Position numbers and translations under genes: made by a program. The notes below the pieces were generated by a model. It saw only the letters and a list, made by a program, of their open reading frames with translations. It was not told the origin of the DNA and ran no database searches. Positions 27,876 through 36,640 of a stretch of 51,931 bases of DNA are shown piece after piece; the first letter of the stretch is position 1, and every line of letters starts with the position of its first letter. Source of the DNA: Lachnospiraceae bacterium. GTDB taxonomy: Bacteria > Bacillota > Clostridia > Lachnospirales > Lachnospiraceae. The stretch covers positions 1-51,931 of the forward strand of contig JAFWTY010000011.1 in assembly GCA_017518735.1 (NCBI GenBank). Direction: 5' to 3'.

Positions 27876-29849
27876 TCAGCCGGCCGGTGTCTCCACGTAA
27901 TCTTTTCCTTTCGGCTCTTTTCCTTTTTGCTCCATAATGAACTTAATAAATTCATCCTTGGGCAAAGGTTTTGAGAAGTAGAAGCCCTGTACGTAATCAC
28001 AACCCATTTCCTCAAAAATGAGTAGCGTTTTTTCATCCTCGATACCTTCCGCTACGATCTGCATGTTCATGTCCTTAATCATGCGGATGGTGTTCTCGCC
28101 GATTGCGTAAAGCTTCGTATTCTTCTCCACCTTGGTAATGGACTTGTCCAGTTTGATTACGGACAGCGGCATGTTGATTGCACGGCTTAAGTTCGAATAC
28201 CCGGTTCCGTAGTCATCCAGCGAGAAGGAAAAACCTCTGGCACTTAAGTTCTCGATATTCGTTACCATTTCGTTCTGTCCGAACGCGGTTGCCGTCTCGG
28301 TAATCTCCAAGTTGATCTGGGAAGGAGATACATGATAATCACTGAGAATCTGTGAAATCTCACGGGCAAGGTTCTTCTCCAGACACTGGATTGCGGAAAG
28401 GTTGACGTCGATGCAGTCGATATCCAGTTCTTTGAATACATCTTCATCAATAAAGCGACATACTTCCTCAAGCACATAGTGTCCGATACGATGGATGGCT
28501 CCGTTACGCTCTGCTGCCGGGATAAAAATCTCAGGCGAGATAAAACCGAATTCTTCGGTTTTCAAACGAAGCAGTGCTTCGGCGGAAGTAAAACGTTTGT
28601 CCTTTATGGAATAAATCGGCTGATAATAAACTTCGAATCTTTTGTTGTTCAGGGCATCTTCGAGGATTCCGTCGATGGACTGCTGAATCTCGAAATTGTT
28701 CTGCTTCATGATTTCCTTGGCAAACAAAACACTGTTTTTGTAAGGAGTCTCCAGGAACTGGCTGTCAAACAGCATCATGTTCTGCGGATCTCCGATATCA
28801 TCCGGCCAGTGAAGAATACAAATATTAGCCTGCATGGAAATCTCCACGTTACGGAATAAGAATCCTTCCGAAAGAATTCTCTGAATATCTTTTGCGGCCT
28901 GCAGAAGAATCGGTCGATCTTCGGGACTTGTCACGATACGGAAACGTCCGTTTCCGAGATGGTACAGATCCGAACGCTTCAGATTCTGTGCTTTACAGAA
29001 TGCTCCCAGCTTGTCCGCAAGAAGTTCCAGCAAATCCTTGGATGCCAGATAGCCCAGGGAATGCTGAAGGGAACGGAAGTTGGAAATATCCACCATGACG
29101 ATGGAAAAGTTGTTCTTCGTAATATGCGCTCTTCTCAAGCGATCGGAATAAACCGAAATCTTCATAAGTCCCGTTTCGGAATCGAGCATTTCCTCCGGTC
29201 TCATGACGATCAGTCCGACATAGAGATAGCAGATGGAGCAAGCAAACATCTCCAGAATGACATTCGGGAGGAAATACTGTACCAGAATTGCTACGCTGAT
29301 TGCAGGGAAGAGAGCAAAAATAGACAACAGTTTTCCTCGATCCAGTGTTTTTCTGAAACGGAAAAGGTGAACAATACAGACAACCCCGTAAAATCCGGCA
29401 ACAAGATAGTTCACGCCGAACAGAATACCACGAACGTATTCCCCGCTTTCGTTGAAGTAGAATACGTAATGTTTTACGAGGTTTAAGATCAGTGCAAATG
29501 CTTCGAATTCAATCGGCAGGAACATCAAAACCTTAAAGGCCGGTTTCTCAAGCGTTAAATGTCTGGTTCCGGTAAGATCGATAATATAGATCATGTACAA
29601 CGGCATCGTTGCAGTGTGGAAGAACAAATACAGGGTATGGAACGTATATTTCCAAAAAGTGAATCCGGGACCGACGGCATCGAAGGTGATTGCCATGATA
29701 TCCGCAAACGTGGAAATAAAGCCCACCAAAACCAGCGCGAAGAAATCGCGGTTTAAGCGACCTTTCAGCATTTTCCGGACTGCACAGGAAATGATCAGCA
29801 GACCGAATGTTGCCACAGCGGCATAATCGAAATAGATGATTTTTTCCAA
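27876..29849 (-). CDS. membrane cyclic-di-GMP phosphodiesterase (7TM, degenerate GGDEF, EAL)
   Basis: 657 aa. The start is a TTG with GGGAG 7 nt upstream; no nearby ATG precedes the first helix. About seven helices span residues 5-215. A GGDEF-like domain (about 230-385) has LGNGRF in place of the active motif and is likely only regulatory. The EAL domain (400-640) is complete: EALLRL, VNLSAIQ, EITET, KLDKS, DDYGTGYSNL, VAEGIED and QGFYFSKPLP, so it should hydrolyse cyclic-di-GMP. The 7TM part resembles ligand-sensing kinase N-termini; ligand unknown. Confidence 0.9.
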   Translation of the reverse strand: MEKIIYFDYAAVATFGLLIISCAVRKMLKGRLNRDFFALVLVGFISTFADIMAITFDAVGPGFTFWKYTFHTLYLFFHTATMPLYMIYIIDLTGTRHLTLEKPAFKVLMFLPIEFEAFALILNLVKHYVFYFNESGEYVRGILFGVNYLVAGFYGVVCIVHLFRFRKTLDRGKLLSIFALFPAISVAILVQYFLPNVILEMFACSICYLYVGLIVMRPEEMLDSETGLMKISVYSDRLRRAHITKNNFSIVMVDISNFRSLQHSLGYLASKDLLELLADKLGAFCKAQNLKRSDLYHLGNGRFRIVTSPEDRPILLQAAKDIQRILSEGFLFRNVEISMQANICILHWPDDIGDPQNMMLFDSQFLETPYKNSVLFAKEIMKQNNFEIQQSIDGILEDALNNKRFEVYYQPIYSIKDKRFTSAEALLRLKTEEFGFISPEIFIPAAERNGAIHRIGHYVLEEVCRFIDEDVFKELDIDCIDVNLSAIQCLEKNLAREISQILSDYHVSPSQINLEITETATAFGQNEMVTNIENLSARGFSFSLDDYGTGYSNLSRAINMPLSVIKLDKSITKVEKNTKLYAIGENTIRMIKDMNMQIVAEGIEDEKTLLIFEEMGCDYVQGFYFSKPLPKDEFIKFIMEQKGKEPKGKDYVETPAG

Positions 29850-29920
29850 CCCAAATCTCCCATCTTAGAAGAAGTACTTCCGTATCTATTTAGTGTATCA
29901 TAATTCATCAAAAATAAAAA

Positions 29921-29957
29921 GCCCCGCGACAGTGTTTTCGTACTCTGTCGCAGGGTT
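29921..29957 (-). terminator. terminator of the pheA-aroF-trpB2 operon
   Basis: A strong stem (CCCTGCGACAG with CTGTCGCGGGG) with a loop of about 13 nt is flanked by A/T runs on both sides, so it could work in either direction. It lies about 34 bp after the trpB2 stop codon on the minus strand. Confidence 0.8.
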
Positions 29958-29990
29958 TTCTTTTTGCAATTATTCAATCTGTCAAAGGGA

Positions 29991-31364
29991 TTATCCTTCT
30001 ACCTTGGGAAGCTTTGCAAGGGAAGCTGCAATCTCTTCGTCGGAAGGGATGTAGTTGGTCATCTTTCCGTCGTGGAATGCTTCGTATGCATACATATCGA
30101 AGTAGCCGGTACCGGTTAAACCGAAGACGATGGTTTTCTCTTCGCCGGTCTCTTTGCACTTAAGAGCTTCATCGATGGCTGCACGGATTGCATGAGAACT
30201 TTCGGGAGCGGGAAGGATACCTTCCACTCTTGCAAACTCTTCCGCTGCCGCAAAAACGTCAGTCTGACGTACGCTTCTTGCTTCCATTAAGCCGTCATCA
30301 TACAGCTGGGAAAGAATGGAGCTCATGCCGTGATAGCGAAGTCCGCCTGCGTGGTTCGGTGCCGGAATGAAGCCGGAACCTAAGGTATACATTTTTGCCA
30401 AAGGACAAACCTTACCGGTATCGCAGAAGTCATATGCATATTTACCTCTGGTAAAGCTCGGGCAGCTTGCAGGCTCAACTGCGATGATTCTGTAATCTGC
30501 TTCGCCGCGGAGTTTCTCGCCCATGAATGGGGAAATCAGACCGCCCAGGTTGGATCCGCCGCCTGCGCAGCCGATGATGATGTCGGGCTTGATGTCGTAT
30601 TTTTTCAGTGCCGCCATGGTCTCAAGACCGATAACGGACTGATGTAAAAGAACCTGATTCAATACGGAGCCGAGAACATAACGATAACCTTCGCTCTTTA
30701 CTGCAACTTCCACTGCTTCGGAGATTGCACAGCCAAGGCTTCCGTTGGTTCCGGGGAACTCTTCGAGAATCTTTCTTCCTACTTCGGTCTCCATGGAAGG
30801 AGAAGGAGTTACGGATGCGCCGTAAGTTCTCATAACTTCACGACGGAAAGGCTTCTGCTCATAGGAAACCTTAACCATGTAAACCTTGCAGTCAAGGCCT
30901 AAATAGGAGCAAGCCATGGAAAGTGCGGTACCCCACTGACCTGCACCGGTCTCGGTGGTAACACCCTTTAAGCCCTGCTTCTTAGCATAGTAAGCCTGAG
31001 CGATTGCGGAGTTTAATTTGTGAGATCCGCTGGTGTTGTTTCCTTCGAATTTGTAGTAGATCTTAGCCGGAGTCTGAAGCTTCTCCTCTAAGCAATATGC
31101 ACGTACCAAGGGAGAGGGACGATACATCTTGTAGAAGTTTCTGATCTCGTCGGGAATGGGAATGTAAGCGGTATCGTTGTCGAGTTCCTGCTTCACGAGT
31201 TCGTCGCAAAATACGCCTCCGAGTTCCTCAGCCGTCATCGGTTTTCCGGTTCCGGGGTTAAGAAGAGGAGCCGGCTTGTTCTTCATGTCGGCACGGACGT
31301 TATACCATTCTTTCGGCATCTCGCTCTCTTCCAGGTAGATTTTGTAAGGGATTTCTTTAGACAT
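29991..31364 (-). CDS. trpB: tryptophan synthase beta-like protein, TrpB2 class
   Basis: 457 aa, longer than TrpB1 (about 400) because of the N-terminal extension typical of TrpB2. It is a PLP enzyme making tryptophan from indole and serine, or condensing related amino acids. FEGNNTSGSHKLNSAIA carries the PLP lysine, ETGAGQWGTALS is the substrate loop, and GCAGGGSNLGG binds the phosphate. No trpA is nearby, so it may work with free indole. It sits last in the aromatic operon, 49 bp after aroF, with a small stem-loop (31391-31403) between. Confidence 0.92.
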   Translation of the reverse strand: MSKEIPYKIYLEESEMPKEWYNVRADMKNKPAPLLNPGTGKPMTAEELGGVFCDELVKQELDNDTAYIPIPDEIRNFYKMYRPSPLVRAYCLEEKLQTPAKIYYKFEGNNTSGSHKLNSAIAQAYYAKKQGLKGVTTETGAGQWGTALSMACSYLGLDCKVYMVKVSYEQKPFRREVMRTYGASVTPSPSMETEVGRKILEEFPGTNGSLGCAISEAVEVAVKSEGYRYVLGSVLNQVLLHQSVIGLETMAALKKYDIKPDIIIGCAGGGSNLGGLISPFMGEKLRGEADYRIIAVEPASCPSFTRGKYAYDFCDTGKVCPLAKMYTLGSGFIPAPNHAGGLRYHGMSSILSQLYDDGLMEARSVRQTDVFAAAEEFARVEGILPAPESSHAIRAAIDEALKCKETGEEKTIVFGLTGTGYFDMYAYEAFHDGKMTNYIPSDEEIAASLAKLPKVEG

Positions 31365-31413
31365 ATCATGTCTCCTTTCTTATAAACTTAACGGTGCTTT
31401 GCACCATTGATTT

Positions 31414-32442
31414 TTATAAACTTTCCGCAATGTTATAGATGAGTTTCTCGGTCTTTTCCCAGCCTAAGCAGGCATCGGTAATGGACTTTCCGTACACGCC
31501 TTCGCCGATTTTCTGGTTGCCGTCTTCGATGTAGCTTTCCACCATGAAGCCTTTGACCATCTTGCCGATTTCCTCGTTGTGACGGCAGGCATGAAGGACT
31601 TCTGAGATGATTCTCGGCTGCTCGAACGGGTTCTTTCCGGAGTTTGCATGGTTGCAGTCGATGATTACGGAAGGATTTAAATACTCGCCCTGCTGATAAT
31701 CCTCATACAGACGCATCAAATCCTCGTAGTGATAGTTCGGCAGGCTCTGTCCGTGCTTGTTGGTGTATCCGCGAAGAATGGAATGGCAGTGCGGGTTGCC
31801 TTCGGAATGCACTTCCCATCCTCTGTAGATGAAGGTGTGTCCGTGCTGAGCTGCATAGATTGCGTTCATCATAACGGAGTAATCGCCGGAGGTCGGGTTC
31901 TTCATACCGACAGGTACGGAAATACCGGAAGCCACGAGTCTGTGCTGCTGGTCTTCCACGCTTCTTGCACCTACTGCTACATATCCGAGTACGTCATCAA
32001 GGTACTGGTAATTCTCGGGATACAGCATTTCATCCGCGCAGGAGAAACCGGTTTCTTCCACCGCACGCATGTGAAGATGACGGGTTGCAAGGATGCCCTT
32101 GAACATATCGGGCTTTTCATTGGGGTTCGGCTGATGCAGCATTCCCTTGTAGCCTGCGCCCGTGGTTCTGGGCTTATTGGTGTAGATTCTCGGAACAATG
32201 AGGATTTTTTCCTCTACTTTTTCCTGCATCTTACGAAGACGTAAGGTGTAGTCGATGACGCTGTCCTCATTGTCCGCGGAGCAGGGTCCGATGATGAGAA
32301 GGAGTCTCTTGTCAGCGCCTTCAAAAATCCGCTTAATCTGCGCATTACGCTTCTCAACGGTCTCTCTCATTTTTCCGGTCAAAGGATGCATCTCCTTCAC
32401 TTCTGCCGGGATTGCCAGTTTACGTTCAAATTCCATTGCCAT
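31414..32442 (-). CDS. aroF: 3-deoxy-7-phosphoheptulonate synthase (class I, AroFGH type)
   Basis: 342 aa, normal length. It condenses PEP and erythrose-4-phosphate as the first step of the shikimate pathway. Key stretches are LLIIGPCSADNED, VPRIYTNKPRTTGAGYKG, the substrate-binding PVGMKNPTSGD, and IIDCNHANSGK. AroF/G/H enzymes are normally feedback-inhibited by Phe, Tyr or Trp; which one applies here cannot be read. GAGG precedes the ATG, 34 bp after pheA. Confidence 0.94.
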   Translation of the reverse strand: MAMEFERKLAIPAEVKEMHPLTGKMRETVEKRNAQIKRIFEGADKRLLLIIGPCSADNEDSVIDYTLRLRKMQEKVEEKILIVPRIYTNKPRTTGAGYKGMLHQPNPNEKPDMFKGILATRHLHMRAVEETGFSCADEMLYPENYQYLDDVLGYVAVGARSVEDQQHRLVASGISVPVGMKNPTSGDYSVMMNAIYAAQHGHTFIYRGWEVHSEGNPHCHSILRGYTNKHGQSLPNYHYEDLMRLYEDYQQGEYLNPSVIIDCNHANSGKNPFEQPRIISEVLHACRHNEEIGKMVKGFMVESYIEDGNQKIGEGVYGKSITDACLGWEKTEKLIYNIAESL

Positions 32443-32476
32443 GTCTTTATCCTCTTTTTATCTGTATTGTTCTATC

Positions 32477-33337
32477 TCAGTCTTCAAAAACCACATCCGC
32501 GGGGTAATTGCCTAACACCTTTACCATCTCGCAGTTTTCCTTTAACATCTCGAGCATCTTCACTCCTTTTACGGTGCTTAAGTCGCCCTCGCCTTCGATG
32601 TAGAAATAATAGTTCCAAAGTAATGTCTTCTGCGGCCGGCTCCTTAAGGTTCTCATGTTGAAGCCGAAATCACCGATGGTGGTGATGGCCCTTGCTACTG
32701 CTCCGGCCTCGTTTTTTACGATTAAGATCATCGTAAAGGCTTCCTTGCGCTTAAATATCTCTTTCTGCTCGATGTTCGACGTTTCTTTATCCAGTTTCAA
32801 AACGACAAATCTTGTCGTGTTGCTCTCGCTTTCGTTGATCGCACTTTCCAGTATCTTAAGTCCGTAAATCTGCGCGGTCTCTTTGCTGGCGATTGCCGCC
32901 ATGGTCGGATCTTCCAAGAGTGCCACCTCTTTTGCAGCCATCGCCGTGTTGGTGGCAACCCTTTTTTCAAATCCGTGGAGGTATATATATTCACTACACT
33001 GGTCCAGAGCCTGAGGATGGCTGTAGACCGTTTTGATCCGGCTTAAATCCGTTCCCTCGATTCCGAGAATGTTATGGACGATGGGAAGTTCAAAAATCCC
33101 TGCGATGGTTAAGCTCCCGGAATAAAGCAAGTCGGTTACCTGGGCAACCTCACCGGCGAAGCTGTTCTCAATCGGGAGTACCGCGTAGTCGCATTCCTTC
33201 TTCTCTACCGCCTCGTAGGCCTGACGGAAAGAGGAGTAGGAAACCAATTCCCCTTCGGGGAAAATCTTGCTCGCCACGATTCCGGCGTACGCTCCCTGAA
33301 CTCCGCTGTATGCAATTTGTAATTTGTTGTTATCCAT
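32477..33337 (-). CDS. pheA: prephenate dehydratase with ACT domain
   Basis: 286 aa. It makes phenylpyruvate from prephenate for phenylalanine synthesis. The catalytic part holds IAYSGVQGAYAG, LPIENSFAGEV and the active-site NTTRFVVLK. The ACT domain (about 205-285) has GAVARAITTIGDFGFNMRTL followed by RSRPQKT, close to the usual ESRP Phe-binding motif. No chorismate mutase domain is attached. It is the first enzyme gene behind the leader peptide and terminator at 33352-33549. Confidence 0.94.
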   Translation of the reverse strand: MDNNKLQIAYSGVQGAYAGIVASKIFPEGELVSYSSFRQAYEAVEKKECDYAVLPIENSFAGEVAQVTDLLYSGSLTIAGIFELPIVHNILGIEGTDLSRIKTVYSHPQALDQCSEYIYLHGFEKRVATNTAMAAKEVALLEDPTMAAIASKETAQIYGLKILESAINESESNTTRFVVLKLDKETSNIEQKEIFKRKEAFTMILIVKNEAGAVARAITTIGDFGFNMRTLRSRPQKTLLWNYYFYIEGEGDLSTVKGVKMLEMLKENCEMVKVLGNYPADVVFED

Positions 33338-33351
33338 TATCTCGTCCTATC

Positions 33352-33383
33352 AAAAAAGGCCCTGTCCGATAAAGGACAGGGCC
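33352..33383 (-). terminator. attenuator-type terminator before pheA
   Basis: A 10-bp perfect stem GGCCCTGTCC / GGACAGGGCC (33358-33383) with a 6-base loop is followed on the minus strand by six Ts (complement of 33352-33357). It lies 34 bp after the leader peptide stop codon and 14 bp before the pheA start. A possible competing pairing joins GGTAAGGA (minus strand, 33416-33409), just past the leader stop, with TCCTTTATC (33376-33368) in the stem and loop: eight pairs, one bulge. Confidence 0.85.
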
Positions 33384-33417
33384 GCATTTTTTACTCACTC
33401 TTCGACATTCCTTACCT

Positions 33418-33549
33418 TCATCCCAAACTCGCAGACGTATTCTTAAAGTACCAACGCCAATAAAGGCCAGCAAAAAAATCGCTAACCTGGAAAAAGGTAA
33501 ATGCAAAAGCAGATGCGTTATTCAGTTGTGCATTTCTCTTGCTTGTCAT
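33418..33549 (-). CDS. aromatic-rich leader peptide of the pheA operon
   Basis: 43 codons from ATG at 33549 to TGA at 33418-33420, with GGGAG about 5 nt upstream. Residues 15-20 read FAFTFF, 25-26 FF, and 30-35 YWRWYF. In all there are 7 Phe, 2 Trp and 2 Tyr, all clustered in residues 15-35; the N-terminal third and the tail contain none. This clustering, the promoter 40 nt upstream and the terminator downstream fit a leader where ribosome stalling reports charged tRNA-Phe, -Trp or -Tyr. The frame is far too short for a usual gene call. No T-box sequence is seen. Confidence 0.8.
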   Translation of the reverse strand: MTSKRNAQLNNASAFAFTFFQVSDFFAGLYWRWYFKNTSASLG

Positions 33550-33595
33550 GTCGTCTCCCTTTCGCCGCTTTAGTGTGGCAAAGTGTTCGTAGATA

Positions 33596-33625
33596 AGAAT
33601 AAACCTAAAACACGGAATCTGTCAA
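33596..33625 (-). promoter_or_regulatory. promoter of the leader-pheA-aroF-trpB2 operon
   Basis: Minus strand: TTGACA (33625-33620), an 18-bp spacer, TATTCT (33601-33596). Transcription from about 33589 gives a 40-nt leader before the peptide start. Confidence 0.65.
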
Positions 33626-33649
33626 TAACTTTTTTCCCGTTGACCGGCC

Positions 33650-34849
33650 CTATTCTTCTATTTTACGCTGCAAATGCTGCTTTCTTATTTGAGCAAGTAT
33701 GCCCTTCCATGCCATAAATATAACTAGGTACAAGCCAAATGAAGTTCCCATTTGTGTCCTGTATGTAAAGAAATGATGTATTAATGAATGGCTGCAAACA
33801 ACCTCGTACCAACAATAGGGATAAAGAAGAATCGGAGTGATTACCGCCATTCTTTTTATCTCTTCTTTGTTTTCTTTTACGGTAAGAATCACAAAGGGTA
33901 TTATGCTAACCAAAGTTACGCCCAATAGGAATACAAAATGATGTAATAAATACGGATGCTGCAAATTGGCTTGTAATACCAGAAGACGATTAATCTCATG
34001 ACTGGCATCGCCGATCATCCGGAAAACTATGGTATCCGAAACATCCGATACTATTCCCTTTCCAAGGAAACAATATCCGAGTAACCATTTTGTTGCCCAT
34101 GTTGCCATATATCCGATTCCCCAAAGAACGCTGTAAATTCCAATCTTTTTTATTTGTCCGTTCTTCTTTTTATCCGTAAAGGCCATCACGATTAACGGAA
34201 CAGTGAGTGTAATTAACGGGAAGGTAAGCAAGTCCACAAAGCTAACAAATGAGCCTGTTCCAAAAAACAAAAACGGAAGGATTCTTCTCTTATCTTCCGG
34301 AATCAAACAGATAACGGCCACGAGCAGACAGCATACAAAACAACACCAAAAATACTGTAAACTACCCGAAACTACATGGAGATAATATTCCGCCCACATA
34401 ACGGAAAAAGCCAGGGCGCCCGGCCAGCCGGTTCTTCGATACAACAACGTAATACAAACGGTGGCCAAAATGAACAATGCCAGTGACAGTAATTTCCGAA
34501 TCTGCAATATATTGGCAAACGAAAACAATGGTTTTAAAAATACTACATAACCATGCCAATAACGCTGATATCCGCCCATATTCAATGCCGAGAGAAACGG
34601 ATTATCGTCACTAAGCATACATTTTTGAATCATAAGACGATCCGTAAAATTATCCAGCTTACTTGCATCATCTCCGTAAACCGAAGGATAGTCCCCTTCC
34701 TCATCAATCAATCCGACCGAAAGTGTCATATTGTCCAGGGATTTATTGCTTGTTTTTATATTGGCAATTGTCAGTAATGCTATGTACAGAACAATCAGCA
34801 CCAAAAATTCAATTATCAAAAACCCAATTGCTTTAAGTACTCTTTTCAT
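33650..34849 (-). CDS. polytopic membrane protein, unknown
   Basis: About 399 aa from the ATG at 34849, chosen for its GGAGGA site; the longer frame to 34927 runs through the gpmI terminator. An N-terminal helix is followed by an extracytoplasmic stretch of about 90 residues and then roughly nine helices. Clusters of Cys and Trp (FWCCFVCCLL) stand out. The layout recalls membrane polymer-assembly or GtrII-like proteins, but no motif confirms this. The codons are noticeably richer in A/T than those of gpmI, which may point to later acquisition. Confidence 0.7.
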   Translation of the reverse strand: MKRVLKAIGFLIIEFLVLIVLYIALLTIANIKTSNKSLDNMTLSVGLIDEEGDYPSVYGDDASKLDNFTDRLMIQKCMLSDDNPFLSALNMGGYQRYWHGYVVFLKPLFSFANILQIRKLLSLALFILATVCITLLYRRTGWPGALAFSVMWAEYYLHVVSGSLQYFWCCFVCCLLVAVICLIPEDKRRILPFLFFGTGSFVSFVDLLTFPLITLTVPLIVMAFTDKKKNGQIKKIGIYSVLWGIGYMATWATKWLLGYCFLGKGIVSDVSDTIVFRMIGDASHEINRLLVLQANLQHPYLLHHFVFLLGVTLVSIIPFVILTVKENKEEIKRMAVITPILLYPYCWYEVVCSHSLIHHFFTYRTQMGTSFGLYLVIFMAWKGILAQIRKQHLQRKIEE

Positions 34850-34890
34850 TCTTCCTCCGAAGTCTGTCATCCAAACAAACGAAAGATAAA

Positions 34891-34920
34891 AATCAAGCCC
34901 CCGGAGCCTTCTCCGGGGGC
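34891..34920 (-). terminator. terminator after gpmI
   Basis: A 10-bp stem GCCCCCGGAG / CTCCGGGGGC with loop CCTT (34897-34920) lies 16 bp past the gpmI stop. On the minus strand TTGATTTTT follows. Confidence 0.85.
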
Positions 34921-34936
34921 GATTCATCCCATATTA

Positions 34937-36511
34937 TTACTTCAGCATGCTCTCTTCCCAGCTGTCAAAAGGCTTGATGCCAAGCAGACCTGCTACGGTA
35001 GGAGCTACGTTTGCAAGTCCGAATGCACCTTCCTTCATCTCATGACGGGCATCTTTGTCGTAGATGATGAAAGGAACGGGATTTAAGCTGTGAGCGGTAC
35101 GAACTTCAATGTTTCCTTTTTTATTCTTCTCAAGCATCTGATCGGAGTTTCCGTGGTCAGCGGTAACAACGAGGATGTAACCCTCTGCATCGCAAACTTT
35201 CTTAATACGTGCAAGCTGAAGATCAACGCTTTCTACAGCGATTTCGGTAGCGTCAAGGCTTCCGGTATGACCAACCATGTCACCGTTGGGGAAGTTGCAA
35301 CGGATGAATCCGTACTTGTGGCTCTTCATTGCATCCATAACGCAGTCTGCAATCTCGGTAGCCTTCATCCAGGGCGCCTCGTCGAAGGAACGAACATCGG
35401 AAGGAATCTCGCAGTAATCTTCGAGTTCTTCGGAAACCTTACCGGAACGGTTACCATTCCAGAAATAGGTTACATGTCCGTACTTTTGAGTCTCGGAAAC
35501 GGCATATTCTTTAATACCCTGAGCAACAAGAAGCTCGGTAAGGGTGTCCTTGATCTGAGGCGGATTTACAAGATATTTGTGAGGAATCTTTAAGTCTCCG
35601 TCATATTCAAGCATTCCGGCATACTTCACATTGGGGATTGCTCCACGATCGAATTTATCGAAGGAAGCATCTCCGTCGAATGCCATGGAAATCTCAAGTG
35701 CACGGTCGCCACGGAAGTTGAAGAGGATTACGCTGTCGCCGTCTTCCATTGCACCAACGGGCTTGCCGTTCTCTGCAATAACGAAAGAACCAAGATCCTG
35801 GTCGATTGCTCCGGTCTCTGCACGAAGGGTATCCACTGCTTCTTTGGCATTTGCGAACTGACGTCCTTCGCCGTGTACGTGAACTTCCCAACCGTCTTTA
35901 ACCATCTGCCAGTTAGCCTGATAACGGTCCATGGTAATCTTCATACGTCCGCCGCCGGAAGCGATGCGTCCGTCAAAACTTGCATCATTCAGTTCAGCAA
36001 GGGTATCCTCAAGCATTGCGATATACTCGGGAGCGCTGGTTGCGGGAACATCACGTCCGTCGAGAAGGATGTGAACTCTTACTTTCTTAACGCCTTCCTT
36101 CTTAGCTTCTTTAAGCATTGCAAGAAGGTGGCTGATGTTGGAATGTACGTTACCATCGGAAAGAAGTCCGATGAAATGTAAGGTCTTGTCATTTGCAACT
36201 ACGGAGCTTACCAGATCCTTCCAGGTTTCGCTTCCGTAAATGCTTCCGGATTCGATGGACTCGTTTACGAGCTTTGCGCCCTGAGAGTAAATCTGTCCGC
36301 ATCCGAGTGCGTTGTGACCAACTTCACTGTTACCCATGTCATCATCACTGGGAAGACCTACGGCACCGCCGTGAGCCTTGATTGTCTGCCAGGGGCAGGT
36401 TGCTTTGAATTCATCCAGCGTCGGGGTGTTTGCGCGAAGGACCATGTTTCCGAGTTCTTCCGGTGTTTCACCGACACCGTCCATTACAACTAATACTACA
36501 GGTTTATCCAT
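34937..36511 (-). CDS. gpmI: phosphoglycerate mutase, 2,3-bisphosphoglycerate-independent
   Basis: 524 aa, normal for the family. It interconverts 3- and 2-phosphoglycerate in glycolysis using two Mn ions and a phosphoserine. VVLVVMDGVGE starts the alkaline-phosphatase-like fold, the nucleophile Ser is in DDMGNSEVGHNALG, and further motifs are HIGLLSDGNVHSN, DGRDVPATS, CNFPNGDMVGHTG and VTADHGNSDQM with metal ligands. It has its own promoter (36603-36631) and terminator, so it stands as a single-gene unit. Confidence 0.96.
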   Translation of the reverse strand: MDKPVVLVVMDGVGETPEELGNMVLRANTPTLDEFKATCPWQTIKAHGGAVGLPSDDDMGNSEVGHNALGCGQIYSQGAKLVNESIESGSIYGSETWKDLVSSVVANDKTLHFIGLLSDGNVHSNISHLLAMLKEAKKEGVKKVRVHILLDGRDVPATSAPEYIAMLEDTLAELNDASFDGRIASGGGRMKITMDRYQANWQMVKDGWEVHVHGEGRQFANAKEAVDTLRAETGAIDQDLGSFVIAENGKPVGAMEDGDSVILFNFRGDRALEISMAFDGDASFDKFDRGAIPNVKYAGMLEYDGDLKIPHKYLVNPPQIKDTLTELLVAQGIKEYAVSETQKYGHVTYFWNGNRSGKVSEELEDYCEIPSDVRSFDEAPWMKATEIADCVMDAMKSHKYGFIRCNFPNGDMVGHTGSLDATEIAVESVDLQLARIKKVCDAEGYILVVTADHGNSDQMLEKNKKGNIEVRTAHSLNPVPFIIYDKDARHEMKEGAFGLANVAPTVAGLLGIKPFDSWEESMLK

Positions 36512-36602
36512 TGTAAAACCTCCTCCATTTATACTTTATCGGGCTTTTCCCGACGAAACTTTGATTCAAACCCGTTTGGGTTAGAACGTACTAACAAACA
36601 GC

Positions 36603-36631
36603 ATTATAGCAAAGATGCACGTCGAATGCAA
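36603..36631 (-). promoter_or_regulatory. promoter of gpmI
   Basis: Minus strand: TTGCAT (36631-36626), a 17-bp spacer and TATAAT (36608-36603). The leader of about 85 nt holds a small stem AACCC/GGGTT near 36570-36585 and a GGAGG site before the ATG. Confidence 0.7.
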
Positions 36632-36640
36632 TTACATGCT

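Noticed and set aside
33338..33650. T-box leader upstream of pheA
   Set aside because: No sequence like the conserved AGGGTGGNACCGCG T-box or its specifier loop could be found; the coding leader explains the space better.
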